A stretch of DNA of 32,849 nt from CAZKRL01 sp964555295. GTDB taxonomy: Bacteria; Bacteroidota; Bacteroidia; Flavobacteriales_D; Sanyastnellaceae. A program made the translations under genes and the position numbers. Positions 1 to 10,000 of this stretch are shown here, one piece after another; positions within the stretch are counted from its first letter, which is position 1; the number at the start of each line of letters is the position of its first letter. The notes under the pieces were generated by a model. That model was not told the origin of the DNA and did no database searches. It saw nothing but the letters and a program-made list of their open reading frames with translations. The stretch covers positions 1 to 32,849 of the forward strand of contig CAZKRL010000036.1 of assembly GCA_964555295.1 (NCBI GenBank), read 5' to 3'.

Positions 1-700
1 CAAAAAACTTCATCATGATAGAATCATCGTATTCAGAAACTGCCTCGAGCAATTTCTCACGATACTCCTTCGCCTCATCCATCATATCTGCGGGAATGTC
101 GACCACTTCATAAGTCATACCCTTATCGGCCTCATTCCAAATCATACCGCGCCAGTTGATCAAATCCACAACGCCTTTGAAATCATCTTCAGCGCCAATG
201 GGCAATTGCAACGGCACTGCCTGGCTGCCCAACATTTCCTTCACCTGCTTGCACACCATGAGGAAGTCGGCACCCTGGCGGTCCATCTTGTTTACAAATC
301 CGATACGTGCCACGTTGTAGTTGTTAGCCAGACGCCAGTTGGTCTCTGACTGTGGCTCAACGCCATCTACTGCTGAGAACAAGAACACCAATCCGTCCAA
401 CACACGCAACGAACGATTCACCTCAACGGTAAAATCCACGTGACCAGGAGTGTCGATAATATTGATGTGATATTTATTTCCTCTGTAATTCCAGTTTACG
501 GTAGTCGCTGCAGAAGTGATGGTGATACCTCTCTCCTGCTCCTGCACCATCCAGTCCATCGTTGCTGCACCATCGTGCACCTCCCCGATTTTGTGGTTCA
601 CACCGGCATAGTAGAGAATACGCTCGGTGGTGGTAGTTTTCCCCGCATCGATGTGAGCGGCGATTCCGATATTTCTTGTGAGTTTTAAGTCGCGATTCAT
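1..700 (-). CDS. fusA: Elongation factor G, N-terminal part (runs off the window)
   Basis: Translating GTPase that moves tRNAs and mRNA through the ribosome. The reading frame starts at the ATG complementary to 698-700 (MNRDLKLTRNIGIAAHIDAG) and stays open to the window edge, giving about 233 residues of a roughly 700-residue protein. The GTP-binding motifs are visible: the P-loop AHIDAGKTTTTER, the RGITI switch segment, DTPGHVDF and NKMD. It lies 21 bases after rpsG on the same strand, the usual str-operon order. The sequence before the ATG has no Shine-Dalgarno motif, as is common in Bacteroidota. The missing 3' end is a window effect, not damage. Confidence 0.97.
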   Translation of the reverse strand, partial: MNRDLKLTRNIGIAAHIDAGKTTTTERILYYAGVNHKIGEVHDGAATMDWMVQEQERGITITSAATTVNWNYRGNKYHINIIDTPGHVDFTVEVNRSLRVLDGLVFLFSAVDGVEPQSETNWRLANNYNVARIGFVNKMDRQGADFLMVCKQVKEMLGSQAVPLQLPIGAEDDFKGVVDLINWRGMIWNEADKGMTYEVVDIPADMMDEAKEYREKLLEAVSEYDDSIMMKFF

Positions 701-721
701 AGTTTCAGTTGTGTTTAGCTT

Positions 722-1189
722 TTACACTTTGAAGTGAGCAAAAGCTTTATTTGCTTCAGCCATACGGTGTACGTCTTCCTTCTTTTTGAAAGCAGAACCC
801 TCACCTTTGCTGGCAGCGATGATTTCACCGGCCAATTTCTCCGCCATGCTCTTCTCGTTACGGCCGCGAGCATATCCTATCAACCACTTCATTGCCATGC
901 TGCTCTTGCGCTCATCACGGATTGGGGTTGGAATTTGGAAGGTAGCACCTCCTACACGACGGCTTCTTACCTCGATAGCTGGTGTTACGTTTTCCAATGC
1001 TTTTCTCCAGGTCTCCAGACCATCTTCATTGGTCTTGGCGGCCACACGGTCTACAGCATCATAGAAAATTTTGAATGCCAGCCCTTTCTTACCGGCCAGC
1101 ATCAGATTATTGACAAACTTGGTTACTACTGTATCGTTGAACTTTGGATCCGGCAGTACTGCAATTTTTTTGGCTTTTCTCCTTCTCAT
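722..1189 (-). CDS. rpsG: 30S ribosomal protein S7
   Basis: Primary 16S rRNA-binding protein that nucleates assembly of the head of the small subunit. The 155 residues match the normal length of about 156. Family hallmarks are visible: the basic N-terminus MRRRKAKK, the segment VTKFVNNLMLAGKKG, and the VRSRRVGGATFQIP loop followed by basic residues that contact rRNA. It sits between rpsL (24-base gap) and fusA (21-base gap) and is presumably co-transcribed from the promoter before rpsL. In enterobacteria S7 autoregulates this operon; no such site was identified here. Confidence 0.98.
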   Translation of the reverse strand: MRRRKAKKIAVLPDPKFNDTVVTKFVNNLMLAGKKGLAFKIFYDAVDRVAAKTNEDGLETWRKALENVTPAIEVRSRRVGGATFQIPTPIRDERKSSMAMKWLIGYARGRNEKSMAEKLAGEIIAASKGEGSAFKKKEDVHRMAEANKAFAHFKV

Positions 1190-1213
1190 GGGATATTCAA
1201 ATCGGTGTGATTC

Positions 1214-1615
1214 TTATTTTTTCTTGGCAGGTGCAGCGGCTCCGGCTTTCGGACGCTTGGTTCCGTATTTCGAACGACGTTGGTTACGTCCGTTTACACC
1301 CGCAGTGTCCAGCGCACCGCGCACAATGTGATAACGCACACCGGGAAGATCTTTCACACGACCTCCGCGCACCAACACAATGCTGTGCTCTTGCAGGTTG
1401 TGTCCCTCGCCGCCGATGTAGGCAATGACCTCAAATTTATTGGTGAGACGAACCTTCGCCACTTTGCGCAGCGCCGAGTTCGGTTTCTTAGGAGTTGTGG
1501 TGTACACTTTCGTGCAAACCCCGCGTCGCTGCGGGCATGCATCAAGTGCTACAGACTTACTGCGATACGTTTTCGGAGTTCTTCCCCGACGAATTAGTTG
1601 CTGAACCGTTGGCAT
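1214..1615 (-). CDS. rpsL: 30S ribosomal protein S12
   Basis: Decoding-centre protein of the small subunit and first gene of the str operon. At 133 residues it is slightly longer than the E. coli protein because of an Ala/Lys-rich C-terminal tail. The motifs CPQRRGVCTKVYTTTPKKP and GRVKDLPGVRYHIVRGALD are intact. The lysine in TPKKP and the KDLPG loop, where streptomycin-resistance changes usually fall, carry the ordinary sensitive-type residues. rpsG and fusA follow on the same strand. Confidence 0.98.
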   Translation of the reverse strand: MPTVQQLIRRGRTPKTYRSKSVALDACPQRRGVCTKVYTTTPKKPNSALRKVAKVRLTNKFEVIAYIGGEGHNLQEHSIVLVRGGRVKDLPGVRYHIVRGALDTAGVNGRNQRRSKYGTKRPKAGAAAPAKKK

Positions 1616-1675
1616 TTTTTTCTTCTAAGTTGCTATTTTTCACCGCTTTCGATACGAGTCAACACACCGAAAAAA

Positions 1676-1713
1676 CGGGCGGCAAAGGTAGTCGTATATC
1701 ATGAACCTCCAAG
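1676..1713 (-). promoter_or_regulatory. Probable Bacteroidota-type promoter of the str operon
   Basis: On the minus strand TACCTTTG (complement of 1683-1690) matches the Bacteroidota -7 consensus TAnnTTTG exactly. CTTG at 1710-1713 lies 19 bases upstream, a fair match to the TTTG/TTG -33 element at the expected distance. Transcription would start near 1676, giving a leader of about 60 bases before rpsL. The strong match and the position before a highly expressed operon support the call; it is motif-based only. Confidence 0.6.
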
Positions 1714-1852
1714 ACCCCATCGCATTTTTCTGAAAAAAAATTTCGCTCTCTCACTAAACCCTTGATTTACAAGAGATACAATGGGAAATATTTTTTTTCA
1801 AAACCGTGATATTCGAACCTGAAAACAGAGATTTAAGCAAAATACGGGTCTG

Positions 1853-3118
1853 TCAATGCTTGTGAGCGACCTCCATTTTGGGGAGAGAAAGAAATACGCA
1901 GAGCAACAAAAGTGTGGCCCAGGTTACCACCTTGAAGTGACTGTAAAAACCATTGCCTACTCCCAACCATAGCGATAGATTGAATACTATGGAAATCAGC
2001 ACCAACGCGACTTTCATCCACCCAATCAATCGTCCTTTAAGCCACAGGTGCATCAACCATAACAACAACGGCAATGCAAATAGAAAAGCGTAGTGTTGCT
2101 GATGCGGGAAAACCAGTGGAATTAAGGCAAGTAGCCATGACCACTCGGGCCAAATTTCATGGCTATCTGACATCCGTTGAAAAAACCTTTGACGCATCAC
2201 CCACAAAGTAACAAGCATCAAAAGAGCGCGAAGAAATTGAATCAAGAACGCCACCCCCGCTGCACTGAGCTCCATGAAATGTCTGCGCAAGGTAAGTCCC
2301 TGCTGCTCCATAGCAGGACTGAAAAACACCGTTACCCAAGTGGTGAGACTGTGGAAACTTGCCTCTTCAATATCCAAGAGATGAGCGCTTCGAAATGGAT
2401 TGATCAAGATGAAATAACTGTGCTGAATATCCCAGAAATATGGTGTACTCAAAAAGATCATGGGCAAAAAATGAAAGCAGAGCAATCCGGCGAAAATCCA
2501 ACCCAAGGCCTTGAACTCACCACGCAACAGGAGGTACGGAAGAAAGACCACCGGAAGTATTTTGATATTAATGCCCAATGCAATGAGCCATGCGCCCGCA
2601 TTTTTACCGCGGCGCAGTGTGTGTAGTCCCTCGATGCACAGATACATGATGAGAATGGTCACCTGACCGTAGTGCAGATTGTCTTTCACAAATCGCAGCG
2701 AAACCAGCACCATTAAGAGTGCAAACCAGCGCTGCCTTGCCTTATCGGGGAATGTCAAATATTGCTCGATAACGCTATACATTCTGAGCAAAAGCAATAG
2801 ATTCAGCAGAATCCAGAACGATTTTGCCACACCGCTGCCAAGGATCGAAAAGGGATAAATCACAGCGGCAAAGAGCGGTGAGTAGTAATAGTGATAGCCG
2901 TCGAAATACGTATCTGTGTAAATATCTCTCCCGTACCACATGCCTTTTGCCGCTTCGAGATAGATATCGAGATCATTGCGCGGCCCCATGCTCTCCAACA
3001 CAGCGAAACACAAAACACCCATGCCTCCGATCAGCTTCAGTGCCTTATTCCCCTTATCGGAAACCAGCCATGAGCGCAATTGCGACAGTTTGTTATTGGA
3101 TTCTGCGGATGACGACAT
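1853..3118 (-). CDS. GT87-like (DUF2029) polytopic membrane mannosyltransferase-type protein
   Basis: A very hydrophobic protein with about ten predicted membrane segments. After the first membrane segment comes an acidic loop with NDLDIYLEAAKGMWYGRDIY (Asp49 and Asp51 counted from the chosen start). This is the pattern of the GT-C fold GT87/DUF2029 family, which transfers sugars from polyprenyl-phosphate donors on the outer face of the inner membrane; the acidic pair is the expected catalytic site. The substrate cannot be told. The frame can be extended to a GTG at 3169, adding 17 residues, but the ATG at 3118 is preferred because a -7-like element lies at 3133-3140. It is a single gene between the str operon and a divergent small gene. 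Confidence 0.7.
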   Translation of the reverse strand: MSSSAESNNKLSQLRSWLVSDKGNKALKLIGGMGVLCFAVLESMGPRNDLDIYLEAAKGMWYGRDIYTDTYFDGYHYYYSPLFAAVIYPFSILGSGVAKSFWILLNLLLLLRMYSVIEQYLTFPDKARQRWFALLMVLVSLRFVKDNLHYGQVTILIMYLCIEGLHTLRRGKNAGAWLIALGINIKILPVVFLPYLLLRGEFKALGWIFAGLLCFHFLPMIFLSTPYFWDIQHSYFILINPFRSAHLLDIEEASFHSLTTWVTVFFSPAMEQQGLTLRRHFMELSAAGVAFLIQFLRALLMLVTLWVMRQRFFQRMSDSHEIWPEWSWLLALIPLVFPHQQHYAFLFALPLLLWLMHLWLKGRLIGWMKVALVLISIVFNLSLWLGVGNGFYSHFKVVTWATLLLLCVFLSLPKMEVAHKH

Positions 3119-3132
3119 GTGGTTAGATGGGT

Positions 3133-3140
3133 CAAATGTA
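3133..3140 (-). promoter_or_regulatory. Candidate -7 element for the GT87-like gene
   Basis: The minus strand reads TACATTTG, a full match to TAnnTTTG, ending 14 bases before the ATG at 3118. The nearest TTTG upstream (3169-3172) is 28 bases away, longer than the usual 19-21 spacing, so the -33 element is weak or absent. The position favours the start at 3118 over the GTG at 3169. Confidence 0.3.
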
Positions 3141-3385
3141 GGGGTAGGAAATGGGGAATATCGCAGCACAAATTGGCAGGAAATAGGTAGATGCGTATGA
3201 CCTCACTGAGACGATGCATCTTTTACAACGCCAAGCAATTTAGTACTGATATATTGATGCAAAAATTAAAAAGACAACTTCAAAAAGTCAACTACATGAC
3301 AATCTGAAACTTTTATAGGCAGAAGGATCTCACTAAAGGATAATTCACTATAGCTAACTTCGCAAGCTAACGAAAGAATCTAAAA

Positions 3386-3685
3386 ATGCAATTATCAGAG
3401 ACTCAAAAAAACGCAAGCAGAATTCTGGTCATTCTTACCTTGGATATGGAAAACATACCCAGTAATTTTCCTGAGATACTAAAACATGAGCGCGAAGTGG
3501 TCGCGCAATGGAAACAGGAAGGAATTTTAGAACAATTATTTTTACGACCCACCAAAAATGGCGCTGTACTTATTCTCAAGAATATCGATGAAGCAAGGGC
3601 GAATGAATTAATAAAGACACTACCCTTTTACGCCCTAAAAAAATCGATTGAGATTTTGCCCCTCATCAAGGATTCTGAGATGTAA
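3386..3685 (+). CDS. Small muconolactone-isomerase-like ferredoxin-fold protein
   Basis: A 99-residue soluble protein with no signal peptide. Its layout resembles the muconolactone Delta-isomerase family of dimeric alpha/beta-barrel proteins: a first beta strand (ILVILTLD), a helix rich in Glu and Arg (EREVVAQWKQEG), a second strand (LFLRPTKNGAVLILKNID), a second helix (EARANELIKTLPFY) and a C-terminal strand ending in LPL. No other aromatic-degradation gene is adjacent, so the true substrate is unknown. It is a single gene, convergent with mnmE with only about 40 bases between. Family assignment comes from pattern recognition and is moderate. Confidence 0.6.
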   Translation: MQLSETQKNASRILVILTLDMENIPSNFPEILKHEREVVAQWKQEGILEQLFLRPTKNGAVLILKNIDEARANELIKTLPFYALKKSIEILPLIKDSEM

Positions 3686-3727
3686 TTTTCATGAAAACAC
3701 ATTACTAGCAAGGATTGCGATTTCAGA

Positions 3728-5107
3728 TCACTTCCCGATACAAAACGAACTGAAAATATGATTGAGCAAATCATCCGGAGTCACAAGGCCGGTGATATCA
3801 CCCAACGATTGCAAGGCGTTCCGAATGTCGATAGACAACAAATCGCCAGTAAGGCCTCTTTCTATACCCTGCAATACATCGGTTAGAGCATGACGTGCAG
3901 TACATAAAGCATGGTAATGGCGTGCATTGGTGACAATAGTTTCCCCGCTATGGATGCGACCACTGTCGACCGTGGCTATGAGCGCATCCTTCAATTCTTC
4001 AATGCCCTCTCCCCTCTCCGCACTGATGAGATACATGTGATCACGATGAAGATAATTTTTTTCGAAAATCATCTGATCAAAGTGTAGCGAATCCACCTTA
4101 TTGGCGAGCGATAGAATTAGCTTGTCTTCCCCCATTTCCTTGCGCAAGTACATCAAAAATTGATGGTAGTGATCAAAGTCTACACTCGTTGCATCAAAGA
4201 TGTATAAGATGATATGCGCAGTGCGAGCCTTCTCGATAGCACGACTGATTCCAATATTCTCAATGCGGTCGCCCGTCTCACGAATGCCTGCCGTATCAAT
4301 AAAATGGAATCGTATGCCGCCTATAACGAGATGCTCTTCAATGGTGTCTCTTGTAGTGCCGGGTATTTCTGATACGATGGCACGCTCTTCATTGAGCAAG
4401 GCATTTAACAACGTACTCTTGCCCGCATTAGGCGAACCAATGATGGCCACCGGCACACCATTCTTTAACACGTTGCCCAAAGTAAAACTATCGGCGAGCC
4501 GGGTTACAACGGCAAGTATTTCTTCAAGCAATTGTTTGAACTGATCGCGTTGCGCAAACTCAACATCTTCCTCAGCAAAATCGAGTTCAAGCTCAATGAG
4601 AGCGGCAAAATGAATCAGTCGGTCGCGCAAGTCATTGATCTCCTTAGAAAAACCGCCGCGCATTTGATGCATTGCCTGCTTGTGCGCTGCAGCCGACTCA
4701 GACGCGATGAGATCGCCAACTGCCTCGGCCTGTGAGAGATCAAGTTTGCCATTTATAAAGGCACGCATGGTGTATTCTCCGGGACCTGCAGGTCGCGCAC
4801 CATAAGTCATCAACAATTGCAGTATGCGCTGTTGAATGTACAATGAACCATGACAAGCAATCTCAACAATGTCCTCGCCCGTATAACTTCTCGGCGCACG
4901 AAATACACTTAATACAACATCATCTACTCGCTCTTCACCCTCCATGATCCAACCATGGCATATACCATTTTGTGTGATATGCGCTAACGACTTGCTAAAG
5001 ATCTGCTCGGCAATCTTGAGCGCCTGCGGCCCACTCATACGTATCAAAGCTATAGCCCCTATACCACGGGCAGTGGAGAGCGCACAAATGGTTTCATCGT
5101 TGTTCAT
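3728..5107 (-). CDS. mnmE: tRNA-modification GTPase MnmE (TrmE)
   Basis: With MnmG it installs the carboxymethylaminomethyl (or related) group on wobble uridine 34 of several tRNAs. From the ATG at 5107 the protein has 459 residues, close to E. coli MnmE (454). Visible are the tetrahydrofolate-binding N-terminal domain, the P-loop GSPNAGKS at 224-231, GTTRD at 250-254, DTAG at 271-274, an NKVD motif and SAERGEGI, all within the central helical domain, and the diagnostic C-terminal FCIGK with its conserved Cys. The frame extends ten codons upstream to 5137, but MNNDETICALST is the usual family N-terminus, so 5107 is chosen. mnmG is not in the window. Confidence 0.96.
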   Translation of the reverse strand: MNNDETICALSTARGIGAIALIRMSGPQALKIAEQIFSKSLAHITQNGICHGWIMEGEERVDDVVLSVFRAPRSYTGEDIVEIACHGSLYIQQRILQLLMTYGARPAGPGEYTMRAFINGKLDLSQAEAVGDLIASESAAAHKQAMHQMRGGFSKEINDLRDRLIHFAALIELELDFAEEDVEFAQRDQFKQLLEEILAVVTRLADSFTLGNVLKNGVPVAIIGSPNAGKSTLLNALLNEERAIVSEIPGTTRDTIEEHLVIGGIRFHFIDTAGIRETGDRIENIGISRAIEKARTAHIILYIFDATSVDFDHYHQFLMYLRKEMGEDKLILSLANKVDSLHFDQMIFEKNYLHRDHMYLISAERGEGIEELKDALIATVDSGRIHSGETIVTNARHYHALCTARHALTDVLQGIERGLTGDLLSIDIRNALQSLGDITGLVTPDDLLNHIFSSFCIGK

Positions 5108-5218
5108 GTGGCTGCAAAGATGCGTATAGCAATTCATTCCTTGAATTCGTAACTGATCAAATTACTTATTCCATTTTATGCCACGGTCTATCAAGCATCC
5201 CATAGATATTGTCCCGCA

Positions 5219-7021
5219 ATGAGTTTCATATCAGCTGTTAGAACCCAGTCTCTTGAATCACCCATGATCCGGCAATTTGTGTATCTCGCCATCGGGATCA
5301 TCATTGGCGCTGATGAATCATTGCAATGCTTCGGTCCAATCATCGGAATATTTGGAGCATTGCTTCAACTCTTCGCAATGTTCAATAGTACAATGCGCAA
5401 CCTTGGTTACGGACTTGCTGCACTCATGATCTATGCCGGATTTCTGGTGTCATTGCCCATAGAAAAATTTGATCAACCTCAACGGGATTTTAATGAATGT
5501 CAGTGTACAGGAATAGTGGAACAGGTGAAGCGCAACTCCTACTCTACCCGACTGCTTCTGCGGAGAACCAGGTGCCAACAAGATGCTCGCGTAATCGAGA
5601 CCGAGGGAGTGATGATCACATTGCGCGATAGTCTTACCCATGCATTGCAGTCCGGAGATATTATAACTGCAAAAACTAAGCTCACTCCGGTAATGGTATG
5701 GGAGAGTCCGCTCGATAGCGACTACCCAAAGTACCTATTACGCAAGAAGATCTTTTATAGCGCCAAAATCAAAAATGAGGATATCATTCACAGTGGACAG
5801 ATCAGTGATAATTTGACCTACCGCATAGCTCGTTCTCGTCAACATTTACTCAACCAAGTTGATGACATGGGCATGGACGAAAACACGACGGGCGTATTGA
5901 AAGCTTTGCTGTTTGGCGACACAGAAGACATCCCACCAGATATTATTTCAGATTACGCGGCCAGCGGCACTATTCACGTTCTTGCAGTTTCAGGAATGCA
6001 CGTAGCACTGATTTACATGATACTTGCACCGCTCTTCAAACACATATTCAAACGTCGTAAACACCGTATACTTCGTTACGGGATTCCTATTCTGATACTC
6101 TGGTGTTACGCAGGGATAACAGGTTTTTCCGCCTCCGTAATGCGGGCATCTACTATGTTTAGTTTGATGCTTACCGCCGCCATAGCGGCGCGTAAGCCCA
6201 ACGGCCTCAATGTAATGTTTGGAGCGGGTTGGCTGATGTGTGTTGTGGATGCGTCGACATTGTTTGACCTCGGATTTCAACTTTCCTTCTCCGCTGTTGG
6301 CGGCATTCTGACGCTTGAGAAAAAGCTGCGAACAAGCATGGAGTTAAAATCATTCATTCCAAGAAAATTATGGGAAATGAGCAGTGTTTCCATCGCCGCA
6401 CAAATCGGCACGATGCCTGTGGCACTTTTTTACTTTCATCAGTTCCCTTTGTATTTCCTTCCTGCTAATTTGATCATTGTGCCAATGTCGACTTTGATCC
6501 TATACGGCGGAATTATATCATTTACCCTCACCAGCATGGGATTTCAATTCAATATCATCAAAGAAATCGTTGCCTTTCTCCTAAAAAGCATGAATATTCT
6601 AGCACGAACATTCTCTGATTTACCCTATTCAGTGATGGATGAAATTTATCTGGATGTCATTGAACTCTGCTGCTTTACAATATGCGTTATTCTAATTATT
6701 CGGTTTTTGCTATGGAAATCCCAACGCGCTGTTTTACTGACTGCGGTTGCATTGTTCATCATCGAAATAAACTCCCTTGTGCATTGTTCAAATTCAAAAC
6801 CGATGCCTCCTGAAATCCCATATCGCGAAAGCAAAGTTCTTATTAATTACCTCGGCGACACCTTGATATACTCCCTTCCACATGATATTCACATCAACAA
6901 GAATTTAGTAGAAAAAATTAAAAGATTTAGCTCGAAAGGCGAACACAAAATCATCCTGATCAAATCTCAGAAATTTGAACATGAACTAAAAGAATACGTT
7001 CCGCAAAAAACATCACAATGA
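5219..7021 (+). CDS. comEC: ComEC/Rec2-family DNA-uptake channel, short form without a metallo-beta-lactamase domain
   Basis: An inner-membrane channel thought to pass single-stranded DNA into the cytoplasm during natural transformation. At 600 residues it has N-terminal membrane segments, a periplasmic OB-like region (about 90-200) and the Competence domain, with the diagnostic segment GVLKALLFGDTEDIP followed by HVLAVSGMHV at 253-262 and several further membrane helices to about 510. After the last membrane segment only about 70 residues remain, so the C-terminal metallo-beta-lactamase-like nuclease domain found in longer ComEC proteins is absent; this is common in Bacteroidota. A second in-frame ATG at 5264 is an equally reasonable start. 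It is divergent from mnmE. Confidence 0.9.
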   Translation: MSFISAVRTQSLESPMIRQFVYLAIGIIIGADESLQCFGPIIGIFGALLQLFAMFNSTMRNLGYGLAALMIYAGFLVSLPIEKFDQPQRDFNECQCTGIVEQVKRNSYSTRLLLRRTRCQQDARVIETEGVMITLRDSLTHALQSGDIITAKTKLTPVMVWESPLDSDYPKYLLRKKIFYSAKIKNEDIIHSGQISDNLTYRIARSRQHLLNQVDDMGMDENTTGVLKALLFGDTEDIPPDIISDYAASGTIHVLAVSGMHVALIYMILAPLFKHIFKRRKHRILRYGIPILILWCYAGITGFSASVMRASTMFSLMLTAAIAARKPNGLNVMFGAGWLMCVVDASTLFDLGFQLSFSAVGGILTLEKKLRTSMELKSFIPRKLWEMSSVSIAAQIGTMPVALFYFHQFPLYFLPANLIIVPMSTLILYGGIISFTLTSMGFQFNIIKEIVAFLLKSMNILARTFSDLPYSVMDEIYLDVIELCCFTICVILIIRFLLWKSQRAVLLTAVALFIIEINSLVHCSNSKPMPPEIPYRESKVLINYLGDTLIYSLPHDIHINKNLVEKIKRFSSKGEHKIILIKSQKFEHELKEYVPQKTSQ

Positions 7022-7037
7022 TGCGATATCCAACGAC

Positions 7038-10000
7038 CTATTCTACAGTCAATTTAACGACGAAATTTCGGCTAATATCCCGAATGTGCAACGTGTAATG
7101 ACCTGGCGATAAACTGCCGCGCTCAATTGTAAATCGTGAACGACAGCCTTGAGCAGAACGGATGATTCGGCCTGACATATCATAGAGCTCCAACGTAAAA
7201 ATGCCCTCGGGCAAAATAAGCGTTGCACCGTCGCGCATCGGGTTGGGGAAGATCTTAAACCCATCGTTCATACCCCATTCAGTGACATTCACTATCACAT
7301 TCTCACAACCCAATGCGCTTGTAACCAGCACTGAAATCTCACCTTGGGTAGTGCTATCCGCCATGAACACTTGAGAGTTAGCCCCGTCAATGATCACGCC
7401 ATTCAAATACCACTGCCATGAACTGCCATCAGGTGCGGTGTAGGTATTTCCAACCACCTCAATAGCACCCGATGGGATAGGGTTTACAATGAGTTGAACG
7501 GTATCGTGCACAGTGCAACCAAATTCATTTTCCACTGTCGCAGTATACTCTTGTGATGCCACAGCAGCGAATGACTCCCCATTGATAATATCTCCACTCC
7601 AAACAATCTGATCCGTTGCATCTGCAGTCTCGATGGCCAAGGAAACCGAATCGCCTTCACATGCTTCTATATCCCCGATTACATTGATCAATTGGGGTGT
7701 TTCCGCAAGTAACAATTCAAACTGATTGGTATCAAGGCATAACTCATTACCCGTGATGAGCTGCATGGCATAATTGCCCGCAGCAACATCAGCGAAGGAG
7801 AATTCCGGTGACAATAGCGGACTGGAAGAATCAATAGTCCACTGATAATAATTCGCATATGGGTCACTTGCATCCAAAGTGGCTTCGGGTCCTTCACACA
7901 ACTGCAGCACTGACGGCACATTGAATTCGCAGCCGAAAATGGTATGCAGTGTTGAGTCGGTGTATACATAATCGCACGTACAACCTGTGGAGTCAAAAAA
8001 CTCTGTTGTCGCCTGGTTGTTGACTACCCAACCTTGCGCCAGTGTGTCGAGCAATTGAGCGCTGAACATGGCATAACCTGCGTTGTATCCGTCAACGGTA
8101 TCGGCACGCAGATTGACACCGGTGAAATCAAAATTAATAACAGCCCTTCCCTCTTCAATTTCCTCTACAGTGACGGAACAAAGCGATTGGTAAGAATTCG
8201 CTATGGGCTGAATACTGGAAAGTTCCATTGAGAAGCCATCCACCGTATCGCTGGTGAGTACGCGATATGCCATTGCTCCTTCAGCACAAGAATCTGAACG
8301 CTCCGGGTTACCGTCGTAGGCGAAGTTGATGAAGAAAGTAATCTCAGTGCCGTTGAGCACATAGTGGGGCTCATAAAGACCCACAGGCGAAGGAATAATT
8401 CCAATATCGGACGCCTCATCCACACAAGTTTGCTCTACCCAATGCACAATGAATTCGTCAACCGTTCCATTGCCTTGAGAAGTATAACTAATTTCATAAT
8501 TCAGTGCAATCGAATCCCCTGGTGAAACTGTGCCTGGGCCCAATAGATTGAACGTGAGTATCCGCATTTGACCTGGTTGCAACAATTCCGTGACAGGCCA
8601 AATCAATGAATTTCCGATTAGATATTCGTAAGACTCTGTCTCAAAGGGATTGTCTGTGGTAGGCATATAACCTAACGCAGTCAACGCCGAAACATCGAGC
8701 GACATCGTAACACCTACCGCTTCATTGAGTCCATTATAGACCACCACTCCACCGTGATATCCTAGGTTGCAATCTAACCCGCTTGGGAAGCCGGTGAATG
8801 GAGTGAACTGCATTTCACCTGAACCGTTTAACACCAAGGGTAAATAAAGCGAGTCAGTATAGTCGATGGTGAATGTATTTGTGGGGCCCGTCCAGTTATC
8901 ACCGGCGGCAAATGAAAGCGAGACATCAATACTTTCATTAGCAGCCATCAGATACTGTATATAACCCGAACCATTTGAATAAACCAAAAGATCTTCGGAG
9001 TTTGTCTGAATTCGCACCGGACGATTGGGTAGACCGAGTTCCTCCGCATCGAATGTGTTACTACCATTCGCGTCATGATACAGGAATATCACGGGAGCAT
9101 AGAGACAAACAACATCCGAGTCATTGGAGGGGAAGAGATAATTGACAGCTGATGGATTGGTGCAGCAATACCCCAAAACACACGAACCATCATCGCAAGC
9201 AGCGAGAGAATCGTAATTGCAAGCCCCTTCTATCGTGCAGCCATAATATCCGCAAGATCCATCATTACATCCCGCGGTATCATTGTAATTACAAGCCAAA
9301 GAATCATTGCATCCCGGGAAGGCGCATGAACCGTCATCGCAAGCAGCTAAGGAATCGTAATTGCAGGCCAAAGAGTTGGTGCAACCTGGAAAGACGCATG
9401 AGTTATCATTGCAGCCCGCGAGCGGATCATAGTTGCAAGCTCCCATCACGTTACACCCAGGAAAATTGCACGAACCATTATCGCAACCAGCCTGCGATTG
9501 ATAGTTGCAAGCCGTCGTATCGGTACAACCCGGGAATACGCAAGTATTGTTATTGCAGAAGAAAGGCACGTAGTTGCAGGCGCCAATGATGTTGCATCCG
9601 CTGGGCAAACATGAACCATCATCACAGCCGGCAAATGGATTGAAATTACAGGCGGTAGAATCCGTGCAGCCATCAAACGTGCAGGAGCCATCGTTGCACG
9701 CAGCCGCACTGCTATAGTTACAAGCGAAAATATTTGTACAACCGGGATAGTAACAAGTGATACTAGTATCACCATTGGCAGAATAATTGCATGCAGTTGA
9801 ATCGGTGCAACCCGCTTCAAGTTCATTGCAGATACCATCTAAATCATCATCATTGACACATGTTCCTTCGCAATCAAGAATTGAATTGATAGGAAGGAAA
9901 ACGCATAATGATGTATCACTGCAGATGGCAAGTGCATCATAATTACACGCGGCAGAATCCAAACAAGCAGCGTAAATACAAGAGCCATCATTGATCCCCG

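Noticed and set aside
734..1704. Plus-strand open frames opposite rpsG and rpsL
   Set aside because: Shadow frames of highly conserved ribosomal protein genes on the minus strand.
9152..9838. Cys/His-rich open frames on both strands within the repeat region of the secreted protein
   Set aside because: They arise from the 72-bp periodicity of the Cys-repeat array read in other frames; the sorting-signal protein in the main frame explains the region.
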